Of a stretch of DNA of 64,000 bases, positions 51,145 to 59,281 are shown piece by piece. Origin of the DNA: Actinomycetota bacterium (lineage in GTDB: Bacteria; Actinomycetota; Thermoleophilia; Solirubrobacterales; 70-9); NCBI GenBank assembly GCA_018268675.1, contig JAFDWB010000078.1, forward strand, positions 1 through 64,000, written 5' to 3'. Below the pieces are notes generated by a model. The model searched no databases, had not been told where the DNA came from, and worked only from the letters and a program-made list of their open reading frames with translations. Made by a program: the position numbers and the translations under genes. The stretch's first letter is position 1. Each line of letters opens with the position of its first letter.

Positions 51145-51154
51145 ACAGTTTACA
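51145..51154 (-). promoter_or_regulatory. possible promoter/operator motif TGTAAACTGT
   Basis: On the minus strand TGTAAACTGT precedes the aldehyde dehydrogenase gene and closely matches TGTATACTGT at 53086-53095. It includes TAAACT as a possible -10 box. Confidence 0.35.
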
Positions 51155-51155
51155 A

Positions 51156-51614
51156 CTAGATCAGGAAGGTGACGTTGCCGAGCGGGATGTCGCTGTTGAC
51201 CAGCCGCACGACCTTGCGCCGGATCCGCAGCCCCTCGCCGTCGGGGACGAGGACGTGTTCGACCGCGCCGGCGAAGAGGTTCTGGGCGTTGCGGCGGACC
51301 TCGGCGACGATCAGCTTCGAGCCGACCCGCAGCTCGCCCTCCCCCTCGCCGGGCTCGACCAGCACGTTGCCGACCAGGTGGCAGGTGCGCGAGGGCGGGT
51401 CCTGCGAGTAGGCGAAGCCGCTGCCGAGGCGCAGCACCCGCTCGTGCATGCGACGGCGGTCGTCGTAGACGATCGAGACCTCGTGCTCGGGGTCTCCGCC
51501 TTCGCCCTGCGGGATCCAGTAGACGGCGTCGTCGGTGAACAGCTCGAGCCACTCGTCGAAGCGGCCCGCGTCGAGCAACGCCGCCTCGCGGTAGAGGATC
51601 TCCTCCGCGGTCAT
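51156..51614 (-). CDS. aromatic-ring-hydroxylating dioxygenase beta subunit
   Basis: 152 residues, SnoaL-like fold: LYREAALLDAGRFDEWLELF, DDAVYWIPQGEGG, SRTCHLVGNVLVEPGEGEGE and IRRKVVRLVNSD. It is the structural partner of the alpha subunit. ATGA overlap with the alpha gene. Confidence 0.93.
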   Translation of the reverse strand: MTAEEILYREAALLDAGRFDEWLELFTDDAVYWIPQGEGGDPEHEVSIVYDDRRRMHERVLRLGSGFAYSQDPPSRTCHLVGNVLVEPGEGEGELRVGSKLIVAEVRRNAQNLFAGAVEHVLVPDGEGLRIRRKVVRLVNSDIPLGNVTFLI

Positions 51615-52816
51615 GCCGCCTCCTCCGCCATCAGCCGCCGCCACTGGCGATAGAAGGCGCGCTGCGGGACCTCGTCGGAGGCGCGGCCGACCACCGTCCC
51701 GTTCTCCCCGGGCTGCTCGCGGTGGAGCCCGCGGCTCATCACCAGCCAGTCCTCCTCGACCGCCTTGAGGCCGTCGCCGACGCGGTCGAAGGCGACCTCG
51801 ATGTCGTCGGCGCCGCCCATCCCGGCGGGGCCGTAGAAGCCCTCGTGGGCGCGCAGGATCGCCGCGTTGTCGGCGTCGGAGTCGCCCTCGTGGAGGATCG
51901 GGTAGAGCCGCACTTCGGTCGCGTCGGCCGCCTTGGGGAGGATGTGGCGGAGCTGGGCGCCGACGAAGCAGAGGTTCGGGAAGATGATCAGGTTGAACGG
52001 CAGGTCGCCGAGCTGGCCCTGGTTGTTGCCGGTCTCGGGGTCGCCGAACTCGTGCACCGAGTGGCCGTTGCCGAGGTCGATCGTCCGCCACTCCGGGTTC
52101 TTGAGCACGTTCTGCATGATCGGCGGCGCCTCGCCGATGCGGTCCGCGAGGACATCGAGGAAGCTGCGGTGGACGAAACCGAAGTGGTAGTTGTCGATCG
52201 TGTTCTCGACCTGGAGCTTCCAGTTGCCGCGGTAGGCGAGCTTGTGGGAGCCGGCCGAGAGCCTGATCCCGTCGGGGCCCTGTTCGGAGACGATCCGCAG
52301 GTAGCGACCGGCGTTGCCGAGGTACTCCTCCAGCGAGGGTCCCGCGGCGGCGAAGCTGGCGAAGACGAAGCCGGCGAAGCTTTCGACCCGGGGCAGCCGC
52401 ACGAGGCCGAGCTGGTCGCGGTCGAGCTCGGGGTAGGCGTCGTCGTAGGTGATCCCGCGCAGCTCGCCGGAGTTCTTGTAGGTCCAGCCGTGGTAGGGGC
52501 AGCGGAAGTAGTTGGCGTTGCCACGCTCGTCGTGGCAGACGGCGGAGCCGCGGTGGCGGCAGCGGTTGAGCAGGACGCGGATCTCGCCGTCGTCGGCGCC
52601 GCGGACGACGATCACCGGCTGGGTGCCGGCGTAGGTCGTCTTGTAGTCGCCGTCCTCGCGCAGCTCGCTCTCGTGGGCGACGTAGAGCCAGGGGCCGTGG
52701 AAGAGGGCCTCCTGCTCGGCGGCGAAGATCGCGGGCGAGGTGTAGATGCTGCCGTGCAGCCGCCAGTCGTCGGTGATCAGGTCCGCCGGGGACGGCGTTC
52801 CCGTGGTCGTGGTCAT
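51611..52816 (-). CDS. Rieske aromatic-ring-hydroxylating dioxygenase alpha subunit
   Basis: 401 residues. The Rieske site is CRHRGSAVCHDERG and CPYHGWTYKNSG; the mononuclear iron region is NTIDNYHFGFVHRSFLD with a later acidic ligand. It would hydroxylate an aromatic or heteroaromatic acid with O2. Electron-transfer ferredoxin and reductase are not in this window. ATG 52816 is chosen; an in-frame GTG at 52825 is also near an SD. Confidence 0.94.
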   Translation of the reverse strand: MTTTTGTPSPADLITDDWRLHGSIYTSPAIFAAEQEALFHGPWLYVAHESELREDGDYKTTYAGTQPVIVVRGADDGEIRVLLNRCRHRGSAVCHDERGNANYFRCPYHGWTYKNSGELRGITYDDAYPELDRDQLGLVRLPRVESFAGFVFASFAAAGPSLEEYLGNAGRYLRIVSEQGPDGIRLSAGSHKLAYRGNWKLQVENTIDNYHFGFVHRSFLDVLADRIGEAPPIMQNVLKNPEWRTIDLGNGHSVHEFGDPETGNNQGQLGDLPFNLIIFPNLCFVGAQLRHILPKAADATEVRLYPILHEGDSDADNAAILRAHEGFYGPAGMGGADDIEVAFDRVGDGLKAVEEDWLVMSRGLHREQPGENGTVVGRASDEVPQRAFYRQWRRLMAEEAA

Positions 52817-52821
52817 GCGGG

Positions 52822-53076
52822 TCACGCTCCTTCTTCGTCGCTGCTCCAGCCGGTCTGGCTGGGGTCCAGGAAGGGTCCGAGCCGGTCGTGGGAGACCCAG
52901 GTCAGGCTCGCCACCTCGAGCGGGTCGAGGTAGACGACGCGGCGGTTCTGCCGGTTTTCGATCCGCAGCCGCGGCCCGTTGGCGGCCAGGTCGACCTCGA
53001 CCGCGACCGCCGCGAACTCGCTCTCGAGCTCGAGCCGGGGCCCGTCGACCGGTCCGCTGCCGTTCGGTGTACTCAC
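52822..53076 (-). CDS. small hypothetical protein in the Rieske operon
   Basis: 84 residues, soluble, without recognised domain: LELESEFAAVAVEVDLAANG, LRIENRQNRRVVYLDPLEVA, RLGPFLDPSQTGW. It ends 5 bases before the alpha subunit start, so it is probably the first gene of that operon. The GTG start has no SD but a TACACT box 7 bases upstream. Confidence 0.65.
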   Translation of the reverse strand: MSTPNGSGPVDGPRLELESEFAAVAVEVDLAANGPRLRIENRQNRRVVYLDPLEVASLTWVSHDRLGPFLDPSQTGWSSDEEGA

Positions 53077-53083
53077 CCGGCCG

Positions 53084-53095
53084 AGTGTATACTGT
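53084..53095. promoter_or_regulatory. overlapping divergent -10 boxes (possible bidirectional leaderless promoter)
   Basis: Only 24 bases separate the starts of the hypothetical gene (minus) and the CoxG-like gene (plus). TATACT at 53088-53093 is exactly 7 bases before the plus ATG, and TACACT (plus-strand 53084-53089) is exactly 7 bases before the minus GTG. The shared core GTATAC is self-complementary. TGTATACTGT may also be an operator. Confidence 0.6.
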
Positions 53096-53100
53096 CGCCA

Positions 53101-53748
53101 ATGGAGATCGCAACGGGCTTCGAACTCGCCAAGCCTGTCGAGGATGCCTGGCCCCTCCTCGTCGACCTCGAGCGCGTCGCCCCCTGCATGCCGGGCGTGC
53201 GGGTCGAGTCGGCCGACGACGACGGCCTCGAGGCGACGATGCGGGTCAAGGTCGGCCCGGTCACGGTCTCCTACCGCACTCGGATCGCGATCGAGTCCCT
53301 GGACGAGGCGGCCCGGACCGCGGTCCTGCGGGCGACCGGCCGCGAAGCCCGCGGCGCCGGCACCGTCGAGGCGACGGTGACCGCGGTGATGAGCGGCAAC
53401 GGCGACCGCACCGCGGTCGACCTCAAGACCGACCTTGCGGTGACCGGCAAGGTGGCCCAGTTCGGCGGCGGCGTGATGACCGAGGTCGCCGACCGCCTCC
53501 TGCGCCAGTTCGCCGAGCGCCTGGAAGCCGACCTCGCAGCCGAGGCGGAGGCGCCGGTCAACGGCGCGGCCGCCCCCGAGCCCGCCGGTGAGCCGGCGGT
53601 GGCGCCCCGCGCCCCGGACCCCGCCGAGCCCGAGCCGGCCGACATCGGCAGCATCGCCGGCCAGGTCCTCGCCCCCCGCCTCGCGCTCGCCGCCGCGTTC
53701 TTCGCCGCCCTCGCGACGATCCTCGTCCTCCTCCGCCGCCGCGCCTGA
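53101..53748 (+). CDS. SRPBCC family protein, CoxG-like
   Basis: 215 residues. The N-terminal SRPBCC fold of the CoxG/COG3427 type (ATGFELAKPVEDAWPLLVDL, VAPCMPGVRVESADDDG, VKVGPVTVSYRTRI) is followed by an Ala/Pro/Glu linker and a C-terminal membrane anchor (ALAAAFFAALATILVLLRRRA). CoxG proteins associate with xanthine-oxidase-type molybdenum hydroxylases, and help with membrane attachment or electron transfer. Such a hydroxylase lies convergently next to it. Confidence 0.88.
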   Translation: MEIATGFELAKPVEDAWPLLVDLERVAPCMPGVRVESADDDGLEATMRVKVGPVTVSYRTRIAIESLDEAARTAVLRATGREARGAGTVEATVTAVMSGNGDRTAVDLKTDLAVTGKVAQFGGGVMTEVADRLLRQFAERLEADLAAEAEAPVNGAAAPEPAGEPAVAPRAPDPAEPEPADIGSIAGQVLAPRLALAAAFFAALATILVLLRRRA

Positions 53749-53877
53749 GACGGTCGATTCCGCGGCCGGGGGTCAGGGGACCGCGGGGTGCGTGGGGGAG
53801 AAGGCACAAGGACGACACGAAGTCGGACTTCCGTGATCGTCCCTTTTGAGCGGAGCGCCGGGATCGGGCCCCCCGGA

Positions 53878-53929
53878 ACGCGCTGCAAGGATTCAGGTCG
53901 CCATAGCGACACCAATCGCTGCAGCGCGT
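53878..53929. repeat. nested hairpin, ACGCGCTGCA arms
   Basis: ACGCGCTGCA (53878-53887) pairs with TGCAGCGCGT (53920-53929); an inner GTCGC/GCGAC stem with CATA loop is centred near 53903. It may act as a terminator for the CoxG-like gene. Confidence 0.7.
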
Positions 53930-53991
53930 CTCGACCGTCTGAAGAAGACGGGAGGAGGGTGACGGACCTCCCCTCTCCCCGACCCGACCCC

Positions 53992-54040
53992 GTCCAGCTG
54001 TTCCTTATGGCCGATATACCGGCATAAGGAACAGCTGGAC
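53992..54040. repeat. family B hairpin, copy 3 (18-bp perfect stem)
   Basis: GTCCAGCTGTTCCTTATG (53992-54009) pairs perfectly with the right arm at 54023-54040; loop contains GATATAC. The TGTTCCTT/AAGGAACA core is shared with 21571-21609 and 21694-21734, 32 kb away. Confidence 0.88.
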
Positions 54041-54188
54041 CGAGGGCGTCCTGCCACACCCCCGCGACCTTCCTCTCCCCTCAGACCCGGCCGTCTCGGC
54101 CACGGCCACGGCCCGCCAGGGTCGTGGACGAGACGGCCCATCCCTTGTTCCGGGCGGCAGCCGGCAAGGGCCACGCCCCGGAGCCCGC

Positions 54189-56525
54189 TCACCCGCCCGC
54201 GGCGGCGACGATCAGGTCGCGGACGCGCGAGGGGCCGAGGGGGCCGCGGTGGACGACCACGCCGAGGTCGGCGAGGGCGTCTTCGACGGCGCCCGCGATC
54301 GCCGCCGGCGGGCCGATCGCGCCGCCCTCCCCCATCCCCTTGACCCCGAGCGGGTTGAGCGGCGAGGGGGTGTCGAGGTGGATCAGCTCGAACTCCGGCG
54401 TCTCGCCGGCGGTCGGCAGCACGTAGTCCATGAAGTTGCCGGTGCGGAGCTGGCCGTCCTCGTCGTAGAGGACCTCCTCGTGGAGGGCGCCGCCGATCCC
54501 CTGCATCACGCCGCCGACGATCTGGCCGTCGACGATCGCCGGGTTGACCACCCGGCCGCAGTCGTGGGCGACGACGAAGCGGAGGACCTCGACCACCCCG
54601 GTCGGCAGGTCGACGGCGACGACGGCGACGTGGACGCCGGCCGACCAGGTCACCGGCCCCGGCCGGTAGACCGATTCGGCCGCCAGCTCGGACGGGGCGC
54701 CGCGCGGACGGGCCGGGTTGAAGGGGGTGAGGAAGTCGGCGACGGCGCCGAGCGGCAGGGTCGCGTCGGGGCGGCCGCGGACCGCGATCGTCCCGCCCTC
54801 GATCTCGAGCTCGTAGGAGGCGGCGCCGAGCATCCCGGCCGCGACCTCGAGCGCCTGCGCCCGCACCGCGGCCGCCGCCTCGGAGACCGCGTTGCCGGCG
54901 ACGACCAGGGTCCGCGAGGCCAGCGTCCCGAACCCGCTCGGCACCGCGGCCGAGTCGCCGCCGACCACCTCGACGTCGGCGACCGCGACCCCGAGCGCCT
55001 CGGCCGCCAGCTGGGCCAGCGTGGTGCGGTGGCCCTGGCCCTGGGAGCTGGCGCCGGTGAGGACCTTGACCCTGCCGGTCGGCTCGATCCGCACCCGCGC
55101 CGTCTCGAACGGCCCGACCCCGGTGCCCTCGGTGTAGATCGCGTAGCCGACCCCGATCCGGCGCCGCTCGGTGGCGGCCGCCTCGAAGCGCTCGCGCTCG
55201 ACCACCTCCCGTGCCCGCCGCAGCAGCTCCGGGTAGTCGCCGGAGTCGTAGACCTGGTCGGTGCCGTCGCGGTAGACGATGCCGGTCTCGTACGGCATCT
55301 GCTCGGGGCCGATCAGGTTGCGGGCGCGGACATCCGCCGGGTCGGCGCCGAGCTCCCGCGCCAGGCGGTCGATCGCCCGCTCGATCGCGAACACCGCCTC
55401 CGGCCGGCCCGCCCCGCGGTAGGGCGCGACCGGCGCGGTGTTGGTCACCGCGACCCGCATCGCGAAGCCGAAGGCGCCGACGTCGTAGGGCCCGAGCAGG
55501 TGGGTGAAGGTGTTGTAGGGGACGACGAGGCCGAGCAGGTTGAAGGCGCCCGCGTTCATCACGGCGTGGTCGCGAACGGCGAGGATGCGGCCCGCGGCGT
55601 CGGCGGCGACGGCGATCCGGTGGACCTGGTCACGGCCCTGGGTGGCGGCGGCGAGGTGCTCAGCGCGATCCTCGGTCCACTTGACCGCCCGCCCCAGCCG
55701 CAGCGCCGCGAACGGGATCAGCAGGTCCTCCGGGTAGCAGGAGTGCTTGATGCCGAAGGCGCCGCCGACGTCGGGGGCGCGGACCCGGATCCGTTCCGGG
55801 TCGCGGCCCAGCCAACGGGCGAGGAAGTCCCGCAGCAGGTGCGGGGTCTGGGTCGCCGACCAGACGTCGAGGCTGCCGTCCTGGGGATCGACCCCGGCGG
55901 CGACGCCGCGCGTCTCGATCGGCGAGGGGTGCTGGCGGTGGCTGCGGAAGCTCTCCTCCACCACCACCTTGGCGGCGGCGAAGGCGGCGTCGACGTCGCC
56001 GCGCTCGAAGGCGAAGGAGATCGCCTCGTTGTCCTCCCACTCGGTCTCGACCCGCGGGGCGCCCGGCGCCAGCGCCCGCTCGGCGTCGACCACCGCCGGC
56101 AGCGGCTCGAACTCGACCGCGAGCAGGTCGACCGCGTCCTCGGCCAGGTAGCGGCTTTCGGCCACCACCATCGCCACCGGCTGGCCGACGTAGGTGACCC
56201 GCTCGGTCGGCAGCGCCGGCATCGGGTGGACCCGGACCGCGGGCGCGGTCGCCTCGCGCACCGCCTCGGGGACGATCTTGGCGATGTCGAAGACCATCGG
56301 CTCGAGCGCGGCCGCGGTCTCGCGGCCGTCGATCACCGCCACCACCCCGGGCAGCGCCAGCGCCGCGGCAGCGTCGATCGCGCCGATCCTGGCGTGCGCG
56401 TGGGGGCTGCGCAGGAACGCCACCTCGAGCGCCCCGGCGAGCCGCAGGTCGTCGACGAAGCGGCCCTCGCCGCGCAGCAGCCGCTCGTCCTCGATCCGCG
56501 GCACGCTGACGCCGATCGTGCTCAC
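54189..56525 (-). CDS. xanthine dehydrogenase family, molybdopterin-binding subunit
   Basis: 778 residues, CoxL-like. It binds molybdopterin cytosine dinucleotide and hydroxylates a carbon of its substrate with water. Signs are PDVGGAFGIKHSCYPEDLL, APYRGAGRPEAVFAIERAID (a form II-type loop in place of the AYRCSFR of true CO dehydrogenase) and the catalytic Glu in GMGEGGAIGPPAAIAG. A CO substrate is therefore unlikely; N-heterocycles or aldehydes are more likely. GTG 56525 overlaps the iron-sulfur subunit stop. Confidence 0.92.
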   Translation of the reverse strand: MSTIGVSVPRIEDERLLRGEGRFVDDLRLAGALEVAFLRSPHAHARIGAIDAAAALALPGVVAVIDGRETAAALEPMVFDIAKIVPEAVREATAPAVRVHPMPALPTERVTYVGQPVAMVVAESRYLAEDAVDLLAVEFEPLPAVVDAERALAPGAPRVETEWEDNEAISFAFERGDVDAAFAAAKVVVEESFRSHRQHPSPIETRGVAAGVDPQDGSLDVWSATQTPHLLRDFLARWLGRDPERIRVRAPDVGGAFGIKHSCYPEDLLIPFAALRLGRAVKWTEDRAEHLAAATQGRDQVHRIAVAADAAGRILAVRDHAVMNAGAFNLLGLVVPYNTFTHLLGPYDVGAFGFAMRVAVTNTAPVAPYRGAGRPEAVFAIERAIDRLARELGADPADVRARNLIGPEQMPYETGIVYRDGTDQVYDSGDYPELLRRAREVVERERFEAAATERRRIGVGYAIYTEGTGVGPFETARVRIEPTGRVKVLTGASSQGQGHRTTLAQLAAEALGVAVADVEVVGGDSAAVPSGFGTLASRTLVVAGNAVSEAAAAVRAQALEVAAGMLGAASYELEIEGGTIAVRGRPDATLPLGAVADFLTPFNPARPRGAPSELAAESVYRPGPVTWSAGVHVAVVAVDLPTGVVEVLRFVVAHDCGRVVNPAIVDGQIVGGVMQGIGGALHEEVLYDEDGQLRTGNFMDYVLPTAGETPEFELIHLDTPSPLNPLGVKGMGEGGAIGPPAAIAGAVEDALADLGVVVHRGPLGPSRVRDLIVAAAGG

Positions 56526-57016
56526 GCCCGCTCCGCCGCCTGGTCGCGCGCCGCCCGGGCGGCGGCGAGGATGTTGGCGTAGCCGGTGCAGCGACAGAGG
56601 TTGCCGCTGAGCGCGTCGACCAGCTCCTCCTCGCTCGCCCCCGGCCGCTCCTCCAGCAGCGCCGTCAGCGAGATCAGGAAGCCGGGCGTGCAGAAGCCGC
56701 ACTGCATCCCGTGCGCCTCGTGGAAGGCGCGCTGGACCGGGCCCAACTCACCGTCCTCCCCGGCCAGGCCCTCGACCGTGCGCAGCTCGGCCCCCTCGGC
56801 CTGGACCGCGAAGACGAGGCAGGAGCGGACCGGCTCGCCGTCGAGCAGGACCGTGCAGGCGCCGCAGACGCCGTGCTCGCAGCCGACGTGGGTGCCGGTC
56901 AGGCCGAGGCGGTGGCGGAGGAAGTCGGAGAGCAGCAACCGGGGCTCGGCCGCGGCGACGCGCTCGACGCCGTTGACGACCAGCCGGACCTCGCGCTCGC
57001 CGCCGGGGTCAGCCAC
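56522..57016 (-). CDS. xanthine dehydrogenase family, (2Fe-2S) subunit
   Basis: 164 residues. The plant-type cluster is GCEHGVCGACTVLLDG with a later SC; the second cluster is MQCGFCTPGF and NLCRCTGY. It passes electrons from molybdenum to FAD. GTG 57016 overlaps the FAD subunit end by 8 bases. Confidence 0.94.
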   Translation of the reverse strand: MADPGGEREVRLVVNGVERVAAAEPRLLLSDFLRHRLGLTGTHVGCEHGVCGACTVLLDGEPVRSCLVFAVQAEGAELRTVEGLAGEDGELGPVQRAFHEAHGMQCGFCTPGFLISLTALLEERPGASEEELVDALSGNLCRCTGYANILAAARAARDQAAERA

Positions 57017-57809
57017 CGGCCCGCTCCCGCGCCTCGGCCAGCGCCTCGCCGGCGAGCTGGACCGCCACCTGGCGCCGGTACTCGGCGCTCGCGTGCAGGT
57101 CGTCGAGCGGCCGCACCGCCGCCGCCACCTCGCCCGGGTCGGCCAGCAGCAGCGGCCGCTCGGCGGCGCCGAAGACGACCAGCCGCGTCTCCGCCGGCGC
57201 CACCAGGCAGGCGACGCCGACCAGGGCGAAGTCGCCGTGGCGGCGGGCGATCTCGCGGAAGGACCAGCCGCTGCCGGCCGGCGGCGCCGGGAAGCGCGCC
57301 TCGACCACCATCTCGCCCGACTCCAGCGCCACCTCGTAGAAGGAGACGAAGAAGTCCTCGGCGGCGATCCGGCGGCGCCCGTCCGGTCCCGCGACGGTGA
57401 TCGTCGCCCCCAGCGCCAGCGCCAGCGCCGGCAGCTCGCCATGCGGATCGTGGTGGGCGAGGCTGCCGCAGACGGTGCCGCGGCTGCGCACCTGCGGGTG
57501 CCCGACGTGGGTGACGCCGGCGTGCAGCAGCGGCCAGCCGGCGGCGACGGCGGGATCGCGCAGGAGCTCCGCCTGGGTCGTCCGGGCGCCGACCTCGAGG
57601 GCGCCGTCGGCGCCGGTCCGCAGGTAGCGCAGCTCCTCGATCCGGCGCAGGTCGACCAGCGCCTCCGGCACCGCGAGGCGGAAGTTCATCATCGGCACCA
57701 GCGACTGCCCGCCGGCCAGCACCCGCGACTCGACCGCGTCGTCGCCGAGCAGCTCCAGCGCCTCCGCCAGCGTCGCCGGCGCGTGGTAGTCGAAGGAGGC
57801 CGGCTTCAC
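57009..57809 (-). CDS. xanthine dehydrogenase family, FAD-binding subunit
   Basis: 266 residues, CoxM-like. FAD is bound through LAGGQSLVPMMNFRLA and VCGSLAHHDPHGELPALALA. It has the usual C-terminal CO-dehydrogenase flavoprotein domain (REIARRHGDFALVGVACLV). GTG 57809 overlaps the amidase stop. Confidence 0.93.
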   Translation of the reverse strand: MKPASFDYHAPATLAEALELLGDDAVESRVLAGGQSLVPMMNFRLAVPEALVDLRRIEELRYLRTGADGALEVGARTTQAELLRDPAVAAGWPLLHAGVTHVGHPQVRSRGTVCGSLAHHDPHGELPALALALGATITVAGPDGRRRIAAEDFFVSFYEVALESGEMVVEARFPAPPAGSGWSFREIARRHGDFALVGVACLVAPAETRLVVFGAAERPLLLADPGEVAAAVRPLDDLHASAEYRRQVAVQLAGEALAEARERAGG

Positions 57810-59281
57810 GCCGTCTCGGCCACCGCGAAGGCCGGCGGCGGGACGAAGCCACCGAGCACCTCGGCGGCGCGGCGCGCGAGGTCGAGCGCGGTCCGGTCCT
57901 CGAGGTAGGGCGCGGTCACCTGCAGGCCGACCGGCAGCCCGCCGGCGGTCAGCCCGGCCGGCAGCGAGACCGCCGGCAGGTAGGCGGCGCCGGCCGGGGC
58001 GATCCAGCAGACCTGGTCCCAGTAGGGGCGCTCGACGCCGTCGATCGAGATCGTCCGCGCCTCCATCTCCGGCAGGTGGTCGTGGAGGATCGCCGGACAG
58101 AACATCGTCGGCGTCAGGAAGGCGTCGCGCTCGGCGAAGAACTCGGCCCACCGGGCGCGTGCCCGGGCCCGTTCCTCGTCGACCCGGTTCCACTCGCGCT
58201 TGCTCATCGTCATCCAGCGGGCGTGGTCGGCGCGATCACTGTGGTCGTCGGGGTCGAGGCCCGCGGCCAGTTCCCGCAGCCGCCCGAACCCCTCCTCGTC
58301 GGGACCGCTGCAGGCGACGCCTTTGAGCAGCATCCGGTGCAGGCGGATGCTGTCGGCGAGCGGCACCGGCGGCGGCTCCTCGACGATCTGGGCGCCGGCG
58401 GCGGCGAGCGCGTCGAGCGCGGCTCGCAGTGTCGTCACGACCTCGGTGGCGACCGGGCAGGCGTCGTCGTCGAGCCAGGCCGAGATCCGGTAGCCGGCGA
58501 GCGAGTCGCGGCGGGCCGGCGGCAGCTCGAGCCGCCAGGCGACCGCGTCGGCGGCGGCCGGGCCGGCGAGCACGTCGAGCGCCAGCTCGAGGTCATCGAC
58601 ACCGCGCGCCAGCGGCCCGATCGCGTTCATGTCGGCGGGCGCCAGGGTCCCGGGCGGGCCGGGGATGTGGCCGCGCTGCGGGACCAGCCCGAACGATGGC
58701 TTGTGGCCGAAGACGCCGCAGACGGAGGCCGGGATCCGGACCGAGCCGGCGATGTCGCTGCCGAGCTCGAGCGGCGTCATCCCGGCGGCGAGGGCGGCGG
58801 CGGAGCCGCCCGAGGAGCCGCCCGGCGCCCGCGCCAGGTCCCACGGGTTGTTGGTCGTCCCCGCCACCTCGTTGTAGGCCTGACCGTCGGCGGTGAACAT
58901 CGGCAGGTTGGTCTTGCCGTAGACGATCGCCCCGGCGGCGCGCAGCCGCGCCACCGCGTCGGCGTCGCGCTCGGGCACGTAATCGGCCAGGAAAGGGGCG
59001 CCGACGGTGGTCCGGATCCCCGCGGTCTCGAAGCAGTCCTTGATCGTCATCGGCAGGCCCCCGAGCGGCCCCAGGTCCTCGCCGCGCGCCCGCGCCGCGT
59101 CGGCTGCGGCGGCCCGCTCGCGCGCCCCCTCCGCATCGACGGTGACGAAGGCGTTGACCTCGGCGTCGTTGCGCTCCACCGCCGCGAGCAGATCGTCGAG
59201 CAGCTCGACGCTCGACACCTCGCGGGCCCCCAGCGCCCGCAGCAGCTCGGTCGCGGTGGCGAATTCCGGCTCCACCCTCAC
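57806..59281 (-). CDS. amidase (amidase signature family)
   Basis: 491 residues. The triad is Lys in MTIKDCFETAG, GGSSGGSAAALAAGM and nucleophile Ser in SDIAGSVRIPASVCG. The start GTG at 59281 overlaps the permease stop. Its place between an ABC importer and a molybdenum hydroxylase suggests that an imported amide is hydrolysed before ring hydroxylation. It is distinct from the amidase at 46950-48299. Confidence 0.93.
   Translation of the reverse strand: MRVEPEFATATELLRALGAREVSSVELLDDLLAAVERNDAEVNAFVTVDAEGARERAAAADAARARGEDLGPLGGLPMTIKDCFETAGIRTTVGAPFLADYVPERDADAVARLRAAGAIVYGKTNLPMFTADGQAYNEVAGTTNNPWDLARAPGGSSGGSAAALAAGMTPLELGSDIAGSVRIPASVCGVFGHKPSFGLVPQRGHIPGPPGTLAPADMNAIGPLARGVDDLELALDVLAGPAAADAVAWRLELPPARRDSLAGYRISAWLDDDACPVATEVVTTLRAALDALAAAGAQIVEEPPPVPLADSIRLHRMLLKGVACSGPDEEGFGRLRELAAGLDPDDHSDRADHARWMTMSKREWNRVDEERARARARWAEFFAERDAFLTPTMFCPAILHDHLPEMEARTISIDGVERPYWDQVCWIAPAGAAYLPAVSLPAGLTAGGLPVGLQVTAPYLEDRTALDLARRAAEVLGGFVPPPAFAVAETA

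Larger units (their letters stand above)
53749..54188. other. 440-base convergent intergenic region with hairpins
   Basis: Between the CoxG-like gene and the molybdenum hydroxylase large subunit gene, which converge. It holds a nested hairpin at 53878-53929, a small CCGTCT/AGACGG hairpin near 53936-53951 and a long family B hairpin at 53992-54040. No coding sequence is evident in the remainder. Confidence 0.75.

Noticed and set aside
54189-57809. Aerobic CO dehydrogenase (coxMSL) despite a nearby coxG-like gene
   Set aside because: The large subunit lacks the AYRCSFR active-site loop of true CO dehydrogenases, and the operon contains an amidase and an ABC importer.
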